Assembly (NCBI GenBank): GCA_002753515.1
Contig: PEAK01000014.1
Coordinates: 1 to 64,000, forward strand
Direction of reading: 5' to 3'
Length of the DNA: 64,000 nt
Origin: Magnetococcales bacterium
Lineage (GTDB): Bacteria; Pseudomonadota; Magnetococcia; Magnetococcales; UBA8363
The position numbers and the translations under genes are program-made. Numbering within the stretch: position 1 is the first letter of the stretch; every line of letters begins with the position of its first letter. Shown piece after piece: positions 18,577-27,689 of this stretch. The notes under the pieces were generated by a model, which did no database searches, was not told the DNA's origin, and was given only the letters and a program-made list of their open reading frames with translations.

Positions 18577-19680
18577 ATGACAAGCGACGACACGCAAAAA
18601 AAATGGTTATCGGGGTTGACCGACACCATTGGCGAATTCATGGCCACCCTGACGATCCCCGGCCCTGCCGGGCGTTTCAAACCCTGTATCAAGGGGGTTT
18701 GCGGTGCCGGAACCAAGGCAGCCCTGGGTTTTTCCTGTTTTGCCCACAAAATATATTATTCCCTGGGCCTGTGGCCGCGACTGCCCCCCCGGGATCAACA
18801 AGAATGGCTGACCTTCATCCAATCGTTCCAAGATGCCCACGGCAATCCACCCAATGCCTTTATCGACACGGCCCTGATTGAAGATATCCCTCCCCCACCC
18901 CCGTTGGGCGTGCAATTGACTCTGGCGCGCATGCTATCCGGGGTCAAGGCACCCCGTCCCCGTGAGGATGCCATCCGTGCTGAAACCAAACAAGCCATCG
19001 CCACCCTGGCCCAGGTGGGGGCCAAGCCCGGGCGACCTTTCCTGAACTTTCCCCGTACCCCCTGGACGTTACGACGTACCCTGAAGGGGCTCAACTGGCA
19101 ATCCCCCTGGTCAGCCGGGGCACAAACAGCCGGGCTGGCGGTTTTGCTGCAAACCCAGGCACCCGACAGCACCCTGGTGAAAACCATTGGTTCTTTCTTG
19201 GACAACGTGGTCGATCCGGTCAGCGGCACCTACTATCGCGGCAACAAAGCCCCCGAACGTGGTCAGATGATCAATGGCGCCATGAAAGTTCTCAATGCCC
19301 TGGATTGGCTCGAATGGCCGATCCACTACCCCCAACGCCTGATCGACACCGCCCTCAGCCAAGGACCACCTCCTGCCGGGTGTCATGTCGTTGACTGGAT
19401 ATACGTGGTCCACCGTTGTGGCATGGCGACCAACCATCGCCGTCGTGAAATCCAGGAACAATGTTTGCATATCATCGACCTGATCCAAACCCATCAAAAC
19501 CGGGATCGGGGATTTTCCTACCAGCCCCATCAAGCACAGACAAGCTACTATGGGGCAACCATCTCGCAAGGTTTGCACGAAGGGGATATCCATGGGACCT
19601 GCCTCCTGGTCTGGGCATTGACCATGATTGCCGACATCAAGGAATGGGAGTTACCGGGATGGCGGGTATTACGGCCATGA
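18577..19680 (+). CDS. Uncharacterised protein, possible alpha/alpha-toroid (terpene-cyclase-like) fold
   Basis: This 367-residue soluble protein has no signal peptide. Conserved-looking blocks include CIKGVCGAGTKAALGFSCFAHK near residue 37, YRGNKAPERGQMINGAMK near 225, GCHVVDWIYVVHRCG near 274 and GFSYQPHQAQTSYYGA near 317. The evenly spaced helices and Gly-Asp-like loops suggest a helical-barrel architecture like terpene cyclases or prenyltransferase beta subunits, which is inference only. The stop overlaps the next gene (a GT4 glycosyltransferase) by three bases, and a GT2 gene follows the same way, so its role is probably in glycan or glycolipid assembly. GGGA precedes the start. Confidence 0.7.
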   Translation: MTSDDTQKKWLSGLTDTIGEFMATLTIPGPAGRFKPCIKGVCGAGTKAALGFSCFAHKIYYSLGLWPRLPPRDQQEWLTFIQSFQDAHGNPPNAFIDTALIEDIPPPPPLGVQLTLARMLSGVKAPRPREDAIRAETKQAIATLAQVGAKPGRPFLNFPRTPWTLRRTLKGLNWQSPWSAGAQTAGLAVLLQTQAPDSTLVKTIGSFLDNVVDPVSGTYYRGNKAPERGQMINGAMKVLNALDWLEWPIHYPQRLIDTALSQGPPPAGCHVVDWIYVVHRCGMATNHRRREIQEQCLHIIDLIQTHQNRDRGFSYQPHQAQTSYYGATISQGLHEGDIHGTCLLVWALTMIADIKEWELPGWRVLRP

Positions 19681-20804
19681 GCGACCTTAGACAACTGGAG
19701 TTGGTGCTGTTCTTTACCGATGGGGTCTCCCTGGAAACCTGGGAACGGCAAGGCATGTTGCAACGGGAAATCGCCTTGTACCGGGCCTTGCGTCCCCATT
19801 TGAAGGGGATCACCTTCGTCACCTATGGCACACGTAACGACCTTGACTATGGCGAACACCTGGATGGCATTCGTATCCTATGCAACCGTTGGCACTTGAG
19901 TCGCCGCTGGTATCTGCGCACATTTCCCCTGATGCTCCGTTCCTTGCGCACAGGTCCGGTGCTGTTCAAAAGCAACCAGATCAACGGTGCCGAAAGCCCG
20001 CTGTATCTGGCCCAACGCTTCGCGAAGCCGTGTATCGTTCGTTGCGGCTACCTGCCCAGCGATCATTTACAATGGCGTCATGGTCGCCAGCACCCGGTAA
20101 CCCAACAAGCCCTGTCCCGAGAAAAGCACTTGTTCACTCAAGCCCACACCTGCGTGGTAGCGGCACCCCATATGAAAATTTTTTTACAGCAGGAGTATGG
20201 CGTTCCAGGGGACAACATACGCATCCACCCCAACTATGTCGATACCACCCGTTTCGCTCCAAACCCCGAAATTCCCAAAGCCAAACGCCGCCTCCTCTTC
20301 ATCGGACGCCTGGAACAGGAAAAAAACCCTTTTGCCCTGGTGGAAGCCTGCCAAGGTTTGGATTGTGAGTTGTGGATCGTTGGCGATGGTCATGAACGGC
20401 AAAGTTTGGAAACACTGGCACGCGAACGTCAAGTCCGGACCCGCTTCTTGGGAATACGCCCGCACAACGAACTGCCGGATCTTTTCAACAGCGCCACAGC
20501 CTTTGTTTTGCCCTCACACTGGGAGGGACATCCGAAAACATTGCTGGAAGCCCTCTCCTGCGGCCTTCCTTGTATCGGCAGCGCCATTCCATCGATCATG
20601 GGGGTGATAACCCATGGTCACAATGGTCTTCTTTGCGATTTGACCCCCCCGGCCATCCAGCAGGCGATCCTTCAGGTATTGGATCAACCCGCCCTGCAAG
20701 AACATCTGGGGCATAACGCCCGACAGTATGCCCTGGAACATTTGCGTCTGGAGCGTATTGTTGAACAAGAACTCGATCTGTACCGGAAATGGGTGCATGC
20801 CTGA
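19677..20804 (+). CDS. Family 4 glycosyltransferase
   Basis: This 375-residue retaining GT-B enzyme probably transfers a nucleotide-activated sugar onto a cell-surface glycan. The C-terminal Rossmann domain shows RLLFIGRLEQEKNPFALVEAC, LWIVGDGHER, FLGIRPHNELPDLFNSA and the donor-binding HWEGHPKTLLEALSCGLPCI motif. The start ATG is embedded in the stop of the preceding gene (ATGA overlap). An upstream extension of 72 codons would run inside that gene and is rejected. Donor and acceptor cannot be told from sequence. Confidence 0.88.
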   Translation: MSDLRQLELVLFFTDGVSLETWERQGMLQREIALYRALRPHLKGITFVTYGTRNDLDYGEHLDGIRILCNRWHLSRRWYLRTFPLMLRSLRTGPVLFKSNQINGAESPLYLAQRFAKPCIVRCGYLPSDHLQWRHGRQHPVTQQALSREKHLFTQAHTCVVAAPHMKIFLQQEYGVPGDNIRIHPNYVDTTRFAPNPEIPKAKRRLLFIGRLEQEKNPFALVEACQGLDCELWIVGDGHERQSLETLARERQVRTRFLGIRPHNELPDLFNSATAFVLPSHWEGHPKTLLEALSCGLPCIGSAIPSIMGVITHGHNGLLCDLTPPAIQQAILQVLDQPALQEHLGHNARQYALEHLRLERIVEQELDLYRKWVHA

Positions 20805-21888
20805 GACAGTGACATTCTCATCCCCTGTGGCCGGCTCTTCGGTGCATCAACCGACGGTTTCCGTGCTTTTGAGTGTTTATAACGGTGCCTCCTCGCTGCC
20901 CCGTGCCATCGACAGCATTTTGCGGCAATCCTGGAAGGATTTTGAATGCATCCTGATCGATGATGGTTCCAGCGATGCATCCCGCGCCATCATTGAGTCC
21001 TATGCCCAGCGGGACAAACGCATCGTACCCATCCTCGACACGGCCAACCTGGGGTTGACGCGCCGCCTCAATCAAGGAGTCGGCTTGGCACGTGGGCGCT
21101 ATATCGCCCGCCAGGATGCCGATGATTTCTCCCACCCGGATCGACTGGCCAAACAAGTCGCTTTCATGGAGACCCATCCCCTGGTGGGTCTCCTGGGAAC
21201 CGCAGCCCAAGTCATGGATGCCCGGGGACACCCGGTGGGAAAGCACCTCATCAATCCCTGCACGCATACCGAACAGCGCTGGCGTCTGATATTGACCAAC
21301 CCATTTTTTCATACCTCGGTCATGTTCCGCCGACAGCTCGTTATCGACAATCCGTACGATGAATCATTGCGTTATGGTCAGGATTATGAATTGTGGGGGC
21401 GATTGCTCCAATTCACCCGGGGGGCCAATCTGCCGGATACCCTGGTATTGTTGGGACGGGACGATCAGCGCATCAGCGTCCGTCATGGCGAGCAACAGTT
21501 CGCCCAGGGATTGGGTGTCATGAAACAACGTTTATGCGCCCTGTTGCCCAATACCCAATGGGATGCCGATCTGGTACGAATGATGCGGCAGATTACCCAA
21601 TCCCACTGGCCCACACCCAATGAAACAGCCCTGGCCTGGCAATGGATCCTGAGATTATTCATTGCCTTCTCCAGGCAGGAACATTTAAACCCCAACATGG
21701 TGCTAACCATCCGTAGACAATTGATACAGCATTTATTGTTAAGCCTGTCCTCACCAACCGGCCCCAGGTTGACGGCACCTCTATTGGCGCTCTTTCTGAC
21801 CCGCTTCGCCCATGATTCCTTTCCAATACTGTTCAGAGATCTGAAAAAGAGGTTATTATCCAAGCCAAAACGCGAGTTTACCAGTTAA
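20797..21888 (+). CDS. Family 2 glycosyltransferase
   Basis: This 363-residue inverting GT-A enzyme has the N-terminal signature VSVLLSVYNGASSLPRAIDS, CILIDDGSSD, and the DXD-type metal motif in ARQDADDFSHPDR. YGQDYELWGRL follows in the acceptor region, and the C-terminal third is helical. The start ATG overlaps the end of the GT4 gene by eight bases. With the preceding two genes it forms a three-gene surface-glycan unit. No flippase, polymerase or sugar-nucleotide gene lies in the window. Confidence 0.88.
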   Translation: MPETVTFSSPVAGSSVHQPTVSVLLSVYNGASSLPRAIDSILRQSWKDFECILIDDGSSDASRAIIESYAQRDKRIVPILDTANLGLTRRLNQGVGLARGRYIARQDADDFSHPDRLAKQVAFMETHPLVGLLGTAAQVMDARGHPVGKHLINPCTHTEQRWRLILTNPFFHTSVMFRRQLVIDNPYDESLRYGQDYELWGRLLQFTRGANLPDTLVLLGRDDQRISVRHGEQQFAQGLGVMKQRLCALLPNTQWDADLVRMMRQITQSHWPTPNETALAWQWILRLFIAFSRQEHLNPNMVLTIRRQLIQHLLLSLSSPTGPRLTAPLLALFLTRFAHDSFPILFRDLKKRLLSKPKREFTS

Positions 21889-21928
21889 TACACTACCAAC
21901 CGGCCTCCCAAATGACGAGTCCCTTGCC

Positions 21929-24514
21929 ATGTCGCTGAAATTACGCTTGTCGATCCTCCTGTCACTGGTCATCACCATACAGGTTATCCTGACCATGGTC
22001 GTCCAGGAGACCGTCATCACCCCCCGGTTCACCACTATGGAAAAGAAGGAGGCCGAAAAAAATTTGCACCGCGTCCAGGATGCACTCCGGCGGGAACACG
22101 ACCATGTCTCAGTGCTGGCCTCCGACTGGGCGGCCTGGGAGGATGCGTATCAGTTCGTGCAACACCCCACCCCCGAATTCGTTTCCGCCAACTTGAGTCC
22201 AGAAACCATGGCGGGAATGCATTTAAATGTCATTGCCTTTTATGATCTTCAAGGTCACCTGGTCTGGGGAAAATATTATGACGTGGAAAAAAAACAGTAT
22301 GCCCCCTGGCCCGATCTACCCGAACAAATCACGACAACGTTGAAACCCTTGTTGACACACACCGATGAAAAAGCGGTTCATGTGGAATGGCTCACCAGTT
22401 CCACGGGACCGATGATGATTGCCAGTCGGCCCATCGTCCACATCGGTTACAAGGGTCCCATAGCCGGCACCCTGATCATGGGACGGTTGTTCGACCAGGA
22501 GTTGATTCACAACTTGGTAGCCCAGACAGGCGTCACTTTCCAAACGTTTGCCGCGCACACCCCGGAAAAACTGAACGCTGGCATGCGTTCAATCCTGGAA
22601 CGACTGGTACGGGGGGAGACGGCCTATTGGCCCGAAGCAGAACGGGAACGTCGCGTTGGCTATGCCATGGTCAGCGACCTGCTCCGCCAACCAGTCCTTT
22701 TAATACAGGCCGAAACACCCAGGGATATCAGTCGCGAGGGGCGTGCGGTCTATTGGATGGCGCTGGTTTCCAGTCTTCTGCAAGGCATTGTATTATTGGT
22801 TGTATTGCTGGCCATTCTGCATCGTCTGGTCAACCGCCCCCTGACAACACTGCACACCCGTATGGCCAAAGTGGCCACAGACGGCGATCTGACCTGCCGG
22901 ACCGGCTTGCAGAGCAACGATGAAATCGGTCAGTTGGCCAGTCAGTTTGACGCCATGATCGATAACCTAGCCGATATTATCGGCAAGATGCACCTGCATG
23001 CCCACTCCCTGGACGCCTCTGTCCACGCCTTGGGGGAAGCCAAGTTGGCTCTGGAGGCCGATGCCTCCCAAACGCAAAATCTGGCTCAGGAAGCCATGAA
23101 TGCCTTCATCGACCTGGAAGGAAACGTGGAAACGACCCGCCTTGCCGCCAAGGTCACCGGGGAAGAGGTTACCGGGATGTCCACTGCGACCACCCAACTG
23201 GGAAGCAACCTGGAAAACATCGCCAAAGCCACCTCCCAGGCCAGTCAACAGATCGACAGCGTTGAAACCGCCGCCCAGGATATCACCAGCCTCATCGACG
23301 GCGTACGCACCAATCTGGATCAAGTGGAACAGTCGATTGTATCCATCACTCAGGCGGTCACCGACCTGTCGCAAAGCCTTACCGAAGTCAGTAGCCAATC
23401 GGTGGCCACCGCACGGGAATCAGAACAAGCGCGCCAACATGCCCAGGTTGCCGATGCGGTGACGCAAAAATTGTCCACCTCGGCGGACTCGATTGGCCAC
23501 GTGGTGGAAATCATCAACAACATTGCCGAACAAACCAACATGTTGTCGCTGAACGCCTCCATTGAAGCCGCCGGGGCCGGTGTGGCGGGAGCCGGCTTCG
23601 CCGTGGTTGCCGATGAAGTCAAGGTGCTGGCGCAACAAACCTCCAAAGCCATCGATATGATTTCCGAGCGCATTCATGATATCCAGGACATTTCCCGGGA
23701 AAACGGTCGCGCTTTCAATGCCGTTACCCAATCCATCAGCCGGATTCACAGCGGCAACCAAATGATCGAACAGGCCGTGCGGCTACAGAGCAACCGCCTG
23801 GGGGATATCTCCCAGGCCATGCGCGATGTCCGCGAAGCCTCGGGGGAAGTCCATCATCGGGTTGACGAATTGGGCCAGTCCGCTGCCAACGTCAGCCAAT
23901 CGGTACAAAGCGCCGCCCAGGAAACCCGGGAAATCGCCCGCTTGGCTGATGATGCCGCCGCAGGGGCCAACAAACTGGTGGCGCAAGTTCATGTGTTGGA
24001 CGAAACCGCGCAAAAAATGGATACCGCGACCATTCGTGGTGGCAGCGCAACCACCATAGCACGCATGCGATTGGATGCTATTTTTCATCAGATTCAACTG
24101 CTCTCTGGTACGATTCAACGCATTGCCTCTTTGGTAGTTACTACCGCCGCTCCCGGACATCGTCTGCTGGAAACGGCCAATACCCTGAATATTGGCCCCA
24201 GCCCCTTTGATATACGCCAGAGTAAAAGCCTCTCCTTGGATTTGTTCGGTGCCTTGGATCAATCGTTTCGCGACAGGGAATCGGGAAAAACTCCTGATGT
24301 TGGTGATATCCTGCAACAGTTCACCACCCGGGTTTACCAGCCTTTGATGGAAGCCTGTCGCGCCCGAGGTTACAACCCGGATGGATTTCAAGCCATTGCG
24401 ACCCAATTGCATTCCTGTACCGAAGGGGATCCGGCCACCTTCAGCGCCACGTTGTCCGACCTGCAAAAACAGTTTTTTCAGCAACTCGATACCTTCTACC
24501 TGGACCGCCATTAA
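21929..24514 (+). CDS. Methyl-accepting chemotaxis protein with CHASE4 sensor
   Basis: This 861-residue membrane chemoreceptor has a first transmembrane segment at 8-28. A periplasmic domain of the CHASE4 type carries the characteristic SDWAAWEDAYQFV near residues 65-77. The second transmembrane segment is at about 276-299, followed by HAMP (300-350) and a signalling hairpin whose tip reads EQTNMLSLNASIEAAGAG near 535-551. Beyond the coiled coil, residues 705-861 form an extra helical C-terminal domain without recognised motifs and without a CheR-binding pentapeptide. It probably controls flagellar rotation through CheA/CheW, which are not encoded here. Its stop overlaps a possible ATG of the Rpn gene (TAATG). 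Confidence 0.92.
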   Translation: MSLKLRLSILLSLVITIQVILTMVVQETVITPRFTTMEKKEAEKNLHRVQDALRREHDHVSVLASDWAAWEDAYQFVQHPTPEFVSANLSPETMAGMHLNVIAFYDLQGHLVWGKYYDVEKKQYAPWPDLPEQITTTLKPLLTHTDEKAVHVEWLTSSTGPMMIASRPIVHIGYKGPIAGTLIMGRLFDQELIHNLVAQTGVTFQTFAAHTPEKLNAGMRSILERLVRGETAYWPEAERERRVGYAMVSDLLRQPVLLIQAETPRDISREGRAVYWMALVSSLLQGIVLLVVLLAILHRLVNRPLTTLHTRMAKVATDGDLTCRTGLQSNDEIGQLASQFDAMIDNLADIIGKMHLHAHSLDASVHALGEAKLALEADASQTQNLAQEAMNAFIDLEGNVETTRLAAKVTGEEVTGMSTATTQLGSNLENIAKATSQASQQIDSVETAAQDITSLIDGVRTNLDQVEQSIVSITQAVTDLSQSLTEVSSQSVATARESEQARQHAQVADAVTQKLSTSADSIGHVVEIINNIAEQTNMLSLNASIEAAGAGVAGAGFAVVADEVKVLAQQTSKAIDMISERIHDIQDISRENGRAFNAVTQSISRIHSGNQMIEQAVRLQSNRLGDISQAMRDVREASGEVHHRVDELGQSAANVSQSVQSAAQETREIARLADDAAAGANKLVAQVHVLDETAQKMDTATIRGGSATTIARMRLDAIFHQIQLLSGTIQRIASLVVTTAAPGHRLLETANTLNIGPSPFDIRQSKSLSLDLFGALDQSFRDRESGKTPDVGDILQQFTTRVYQPLMEACRARGYNPDGFQAIATQLHSCTEGDPATFSATLSDLQKQFFQQLDTFYLDRH

Positions 24515-24537
24515 TGGTTCGATTGGACAACTCCCCT

Positions 24538-25458
24538 ATGAAATTCATGGATCCAAGAATTGATTTCGCCTTCAAGAAAATCTTTGGTAGCGAAGATGCC
24601 CAAGATATTTTGATCAGTTTTCTGGAAAGCCTGATGAATCTGGAAGGTGACAAACGGATCAAAGAAATCACCTTGCTCAACCCCACCTTGGCCCCGCGTA
24701 TTGACGGCATGAAGGAGTCGGTATTGGATGTACGCTGTATCGACCATCGCGGAGTGACCTACATTGTGGAAATGCAAATCCGCAAGGTTCGGGCATTTCT
24801 CAAACGCATCCAATACAATGCCGCCAAGGCTTACGTCAACCAGATCGCCAGTGCGGAAGATTATCCCAAATTGAATCAGGTGATTGCTGTAACCATTACC
24901 GACTTTACATTGTTTGATGATATTTCAGGATATGTGTCACACCACCAGACGGTGGAAACATCCAGCGGCCAACCTTTGCTCCGGGAAATCGTCTATTATT
25001 TTATCGAACTCTCCAAATTCAACAAATCTTCGGACTCGTTGTCAACCATGCTTGATAAGTGGATTCATTTTATAAAAAGCGCTGGCATCATGGAGGAAAT
25101 CCCTTCCTGTTTGAATGAATCACCTATCCGGCACGCCTTTGAAAAAGCCCTTGTAGCCAATATGAGCCGCAAGGAACTGGAGTATTATGATAAAGCTGGA
25201 ATGGCCATTGCCGATGCCCGTGGTGCCATTGAGTTGGCCTTGGAAGAAGGTGAACAGAAAGGACTCCGGAAAGGACTCCAGAAAGGGCGACGGGAAGGGG
25301 AAGTCCGCGTTCTCCGCCAACTCCTGCTACAAAAATTCGGCCCCAACTTATCAGTTGTTATTGAAGAAAAATTGAACAATGCTTCTCGGGAAGAAATCGG
25401 AACCTGGACGAATACGATACTCAACGCCCGCTCACTGGATGATATTTTTCATGAATAG
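24538..25458 (+). CDS. Rpn-family PD-(D/E)XK nuclease / transposase-like protein
   Basis: This 306-residue protein of the recombination-promoting nuclease family has the typical N-terminus MKFMDPRIDFAFKKIFGSE. The nuclease core SVLDVRCIDHRGVTYIVEMQ (about 63-82) contains the Asp and the ExQ motif. The C-terminal tail is repetitive, Glu/Lys/Gly-rich (EEGEQKGLRKGLQKGRREG) and ends in a small helical domain. Such genes spread between genomes and may act on DNA, including in phage defence. Start 24538 fits the family. An alternative ATG at 24514 would overlap the chemoreceptor stop. Confidence 0.88.
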   Translation: MKFMDPRIDFAFKKIFGSEDAQDILISFLESLMNLEGDKRIKEITLLNPTLAPRIDGMKESVLDVRCIDHRGVTYIVEMQIRKVRAFLKRIQYNAAKAYVNQIASAEDYPKLNQVIAVTITDFTLFDDISGYVSHHQTVETSSGQPLLREIVYYFIELSKFNKSSDSLSTMLDKWIHFIKSAGIMEEIPSCLNESPIRHAFEKALVANMSRKELEYYDKAGMAIADARGAIELALEEGEQKGLRKGLQKGRREGEVRVLRQLLLQKFGPNLSVVIEEKLNNASREEIGTWTNTILNARSLDDIFHE

Positions 25459-25563
25459 TTTACCCATTTTCCCGCTAAACGAGCCAACGATGGCCAACAG
25501 TGCCAATCATCATTCATTGTCAAGAATGGCATTTATATTGCACATGCAATACCACACTCTGTT

Positions 25564-25592
25564 TTGACAGCGCGATTGCGCGTCTTTAGAAT
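25564..25592 (+). promoter_or_regulatory. Sigma-70-type promoter for uppP
   Basis: A consensus -35 box TTGACA (25564-25569) is separated by exactly 17 bases from a -10-like TAGAAT (25587-25592). It faces uppP, giving a leader of about 120 bases. That leader contains the 13-base palindrome AGGAGTGACTCCT at 25679-25691, which could pair upstream of the AGGAAGG ribosome binding site. The region between the Rpn gene and uppP holds no other feature I can support. Confidence 0.65.
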
Positions 25593-25718
25593 ACGGATGC
25601 GAAGCGGTACCTCAAACGTCAGCGATTGACCCGACAAATAAGTACCACACGCGAAAGCATCCCAAAATACTTACAAACAGGAGTGACTCCTCTTCGGCGT
25701 TATTCTTAAGGAAGGACT

Positions 25719-26522
25719 ATGGATTGGGTTCATGCACTGATTTTGGGCATCGTCCAGGGTGTAACCGAGTATCTGCCCATCAGCTCCTCGGGCCATCTCA
25801 TCTTATTGCCCTACCTGCTACACTGGCCTGATCAAGGATTGGATTTCGATGTAGCGGTCAACACCGGGTCCCTCTGCGCCCTGGTGTTCTATTTCCGCAA
25901 AGATTTGACCCGACTTTTCCTCGCTTTTCTGGCAACGTTTCGCGCCAATGGCTGGGAAAACAATTTTGACGGCCGCATGGCCTGGTGGATCGGCATCGGC
26001 ACCATCCCCGTTGGTCTGGCAGGTCTCACCTTCAAACATTACGTAGAAACCGTCGCACGCAGCCCACTGGTTGTCGGTTCAACCGCTATCATCTTCGGTT
26101 TGCTCTTGCTGTACGCCGACAGAACAGGACGACGCGAACGTCCCCTGAAAGAATTACGCGGTCGGGATGCCATCATCATTGGTTGCGCCCAGGCCCTGGC
26201 CTTGATCCCGGGCACCTCCCGCTCCGGCATCACCATCACCGCCGGGCTGTTGCGCCATTTGGACGGGGAATCCGCCGCCCGTTTCTCTTTCCTTCTGTCG
26301 GTACCAGCCAGCTTTCTGGCAGCACTGCTGGAAATCTTCAAATGGTCCCACGAGACGCATCCTGCGGGCACATGGCTACCCATGGGCGTCGGCTTTGTTG
26401 CCGCCGCCATCACATCCATCGCCGTCATCCATGGTTTGCTGCTGTGGATCCGCAACCGCTCCCTGGCCGGCTTCGGAATCTATCGCATCTTGCTCGGTAT
26501 TTTCCTGTTTTCTTTTTTATAG
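25719..26522 (+). CDS. uppP: Undecaprenyl-diphosphatase
   Basis: UppP (BacA) dephosphorylates undecaprenyl diphosphate at the periplasmic face so that the lipid carrier can return to MraY and to surface-glycan initiation. The 267-residue polytopic protein has both signature motifs: EYLPISSSGH (17-26) and PGTSRSGITI (about 163-172). It is preceded by AGGAAGG and an apparent own promoter. Loss or overexpression of this family is known to change bacitracin sensitivity. Confidence 0.96.
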   Translation: MDWVHALILGIVQGVTEYLPISSSGHLILLPYLLHWPDQGLDFDVAVNTGSLCALVFYFRKDLTRLFLAFLATFRANGWENNFDGRMAWWIGIGTIPVGLAGLTFKHYVETVARSPLVVGSTAIIFGLLLLYADRTGRRERPLKELRGRDAIIIGCAQALALIPGTSRSGITITAGLLRHLDGESAARFSFLLSVPASFLAALLEIFKWSHETHPAGTWLPMGVGFVAAAITSIAVIHGLLLWIRNRSLAGFGIYRILLGIFLFSFL

Positions 26523-26629
26523 CGCCTCTCGGATTCGGATAGCGCAAATCAGTCTCGGAATAGGCGTTCGATCATCAAAAAAAACAGGCATAAGCATTTT
26601 ATTACCGGTACTTTACCCGACGCGACCAA

Positions 26630-27688
26630 TCAATTCCAGACTTCTATTTCATCATTGGTATTATGGACGATGTCGGCCATCAAACCTTCCCGGACCAAAT
26701 CGTCAAAGCCATGCACCTGGTTACGACCATTTTCTTTGGAGAAATAAAGGGCTTTGTCAGCCTTTTCGATCAGGTCCGATGGAAAATCCTTGTTATTGAC
26801 CATGACGAAGCCAATGCTGACAGTCACCCGGTCGACCTGAGGGAAATGGTGGATGGCAATGCTTTCCCGGAAACGCTCCAGTGCCGCCCTGGCCTTGGTC
26901 GCATCAACATCCAACAAAATAACCAGGAATTCTTCACCACCAAAACGATACAAGATATCGGCGACCCGAAACATGCGTTCCATTTGTCGGGCAAACAGAA
27001 TCAACACCTCATCGCCAATGGCGTGACCAAAGGTGTCGTTAACCCGCTTGAAATGATCGATGTCGAACACGGCCAGACACGCCCCAGCACCGCTCAAGCG
27101 GTTGACTTCACTGGTTTGGTTGACCGCATCCAGAATGGTGGCAATGGTTTCGTCAAAGGAACGGCGATTGAGCAGTCCCGTCAAAGGATCCTGGTCCTTA
27201 GCGCGAATGGTTCGCTCCAGATTCAAGTACATGCTCCAAAACATGCAGGCGGTCATTTCATCTGTCGCATTCAGTTTCGGAGTCTCCATATGCAGGAGGC
27301 TTTTAACCCGAGATCCCTCGATGCGGGTGAAAATGATATGTTCTCGTTGATTGGCCTCCACGGTTACAAACGGAATGGAATGACTGGAAGCTTGGCGGAT
27401 AACCCGATCCAGTTCCGGAAAGTCATCCAACGGAATCCCAAGACTTTTCGGGCACAAGGGCTCATAGAGTACATAATCAAGCTGCAACTGGCCTGGCTGG
27501 GCCTCTTTGAGGGCTTTTTGATGCAAATCGAAGAAACGGACGGAACTTGCTGCGGTAAATTTATGCAAGGTTCGCACGAGCTGGGCGATCAGCCCCACCC
27601 TGTCCGATTGCCCAGTCATTTCGACCAGATATGGAATTAATTCCAAGGGAATCATCATCCGGATCCAGGTGATGAAGTGGATACCCAT
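26630..27688 (-). CDS. GGDEF diguanylate cyclase
   Basis: This 352-residue soluble protein has a GGDEF domain in the C-terminal half: DPLTGLLNRRSFDETI, FDIDHFKRVNDTFGH, and an active-site loop FRFGGEEFLV-like (YRFGGEEFLVILL). It is therefore likely to make cyclic-di-GMP from GTP. No RxxD inhibitory site is obvious in front of the loop. The N-terminal 170 residues are an unrecognised sensory or helical domain. The gene starts one base after the stop of the upstream permease gene, so the two are probably cotranscribed. An ATG ten codons in is a possible alternative start. Confidence 0.88.
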   Translation of the reverse strand: MGIHFITWIRMMIPLELIPYLVEMTGQSDRVGLIAQLVRTLHKFTAASSVRFFDLHQKALKEAQPGQLQLDYVLYEPLCPKSLGIPLDDFPELDRVIRQASSHSIPFVTVEANQREHIIFTRIEGSRVKSLLHMETPKLNATDEMTACMFWSMYLNLERTIRAKDQDPLTGLLNRRSFDETIATILDAVNQTSEVNRLSGAGACLAVFDIDHFKRVNDTFGHAIGDEVLILFARQMERMFRVADILYRFGGEEFLVILLDVDATKARAALERFRESIAIHHFPQVDRVTVSIGFVMVNNKDFPSDLIEKADKALYFSKENGRNQVHGFDDLVREGLMADIVHNTNDEIEVWN

Positions 27689-27689
27689 C

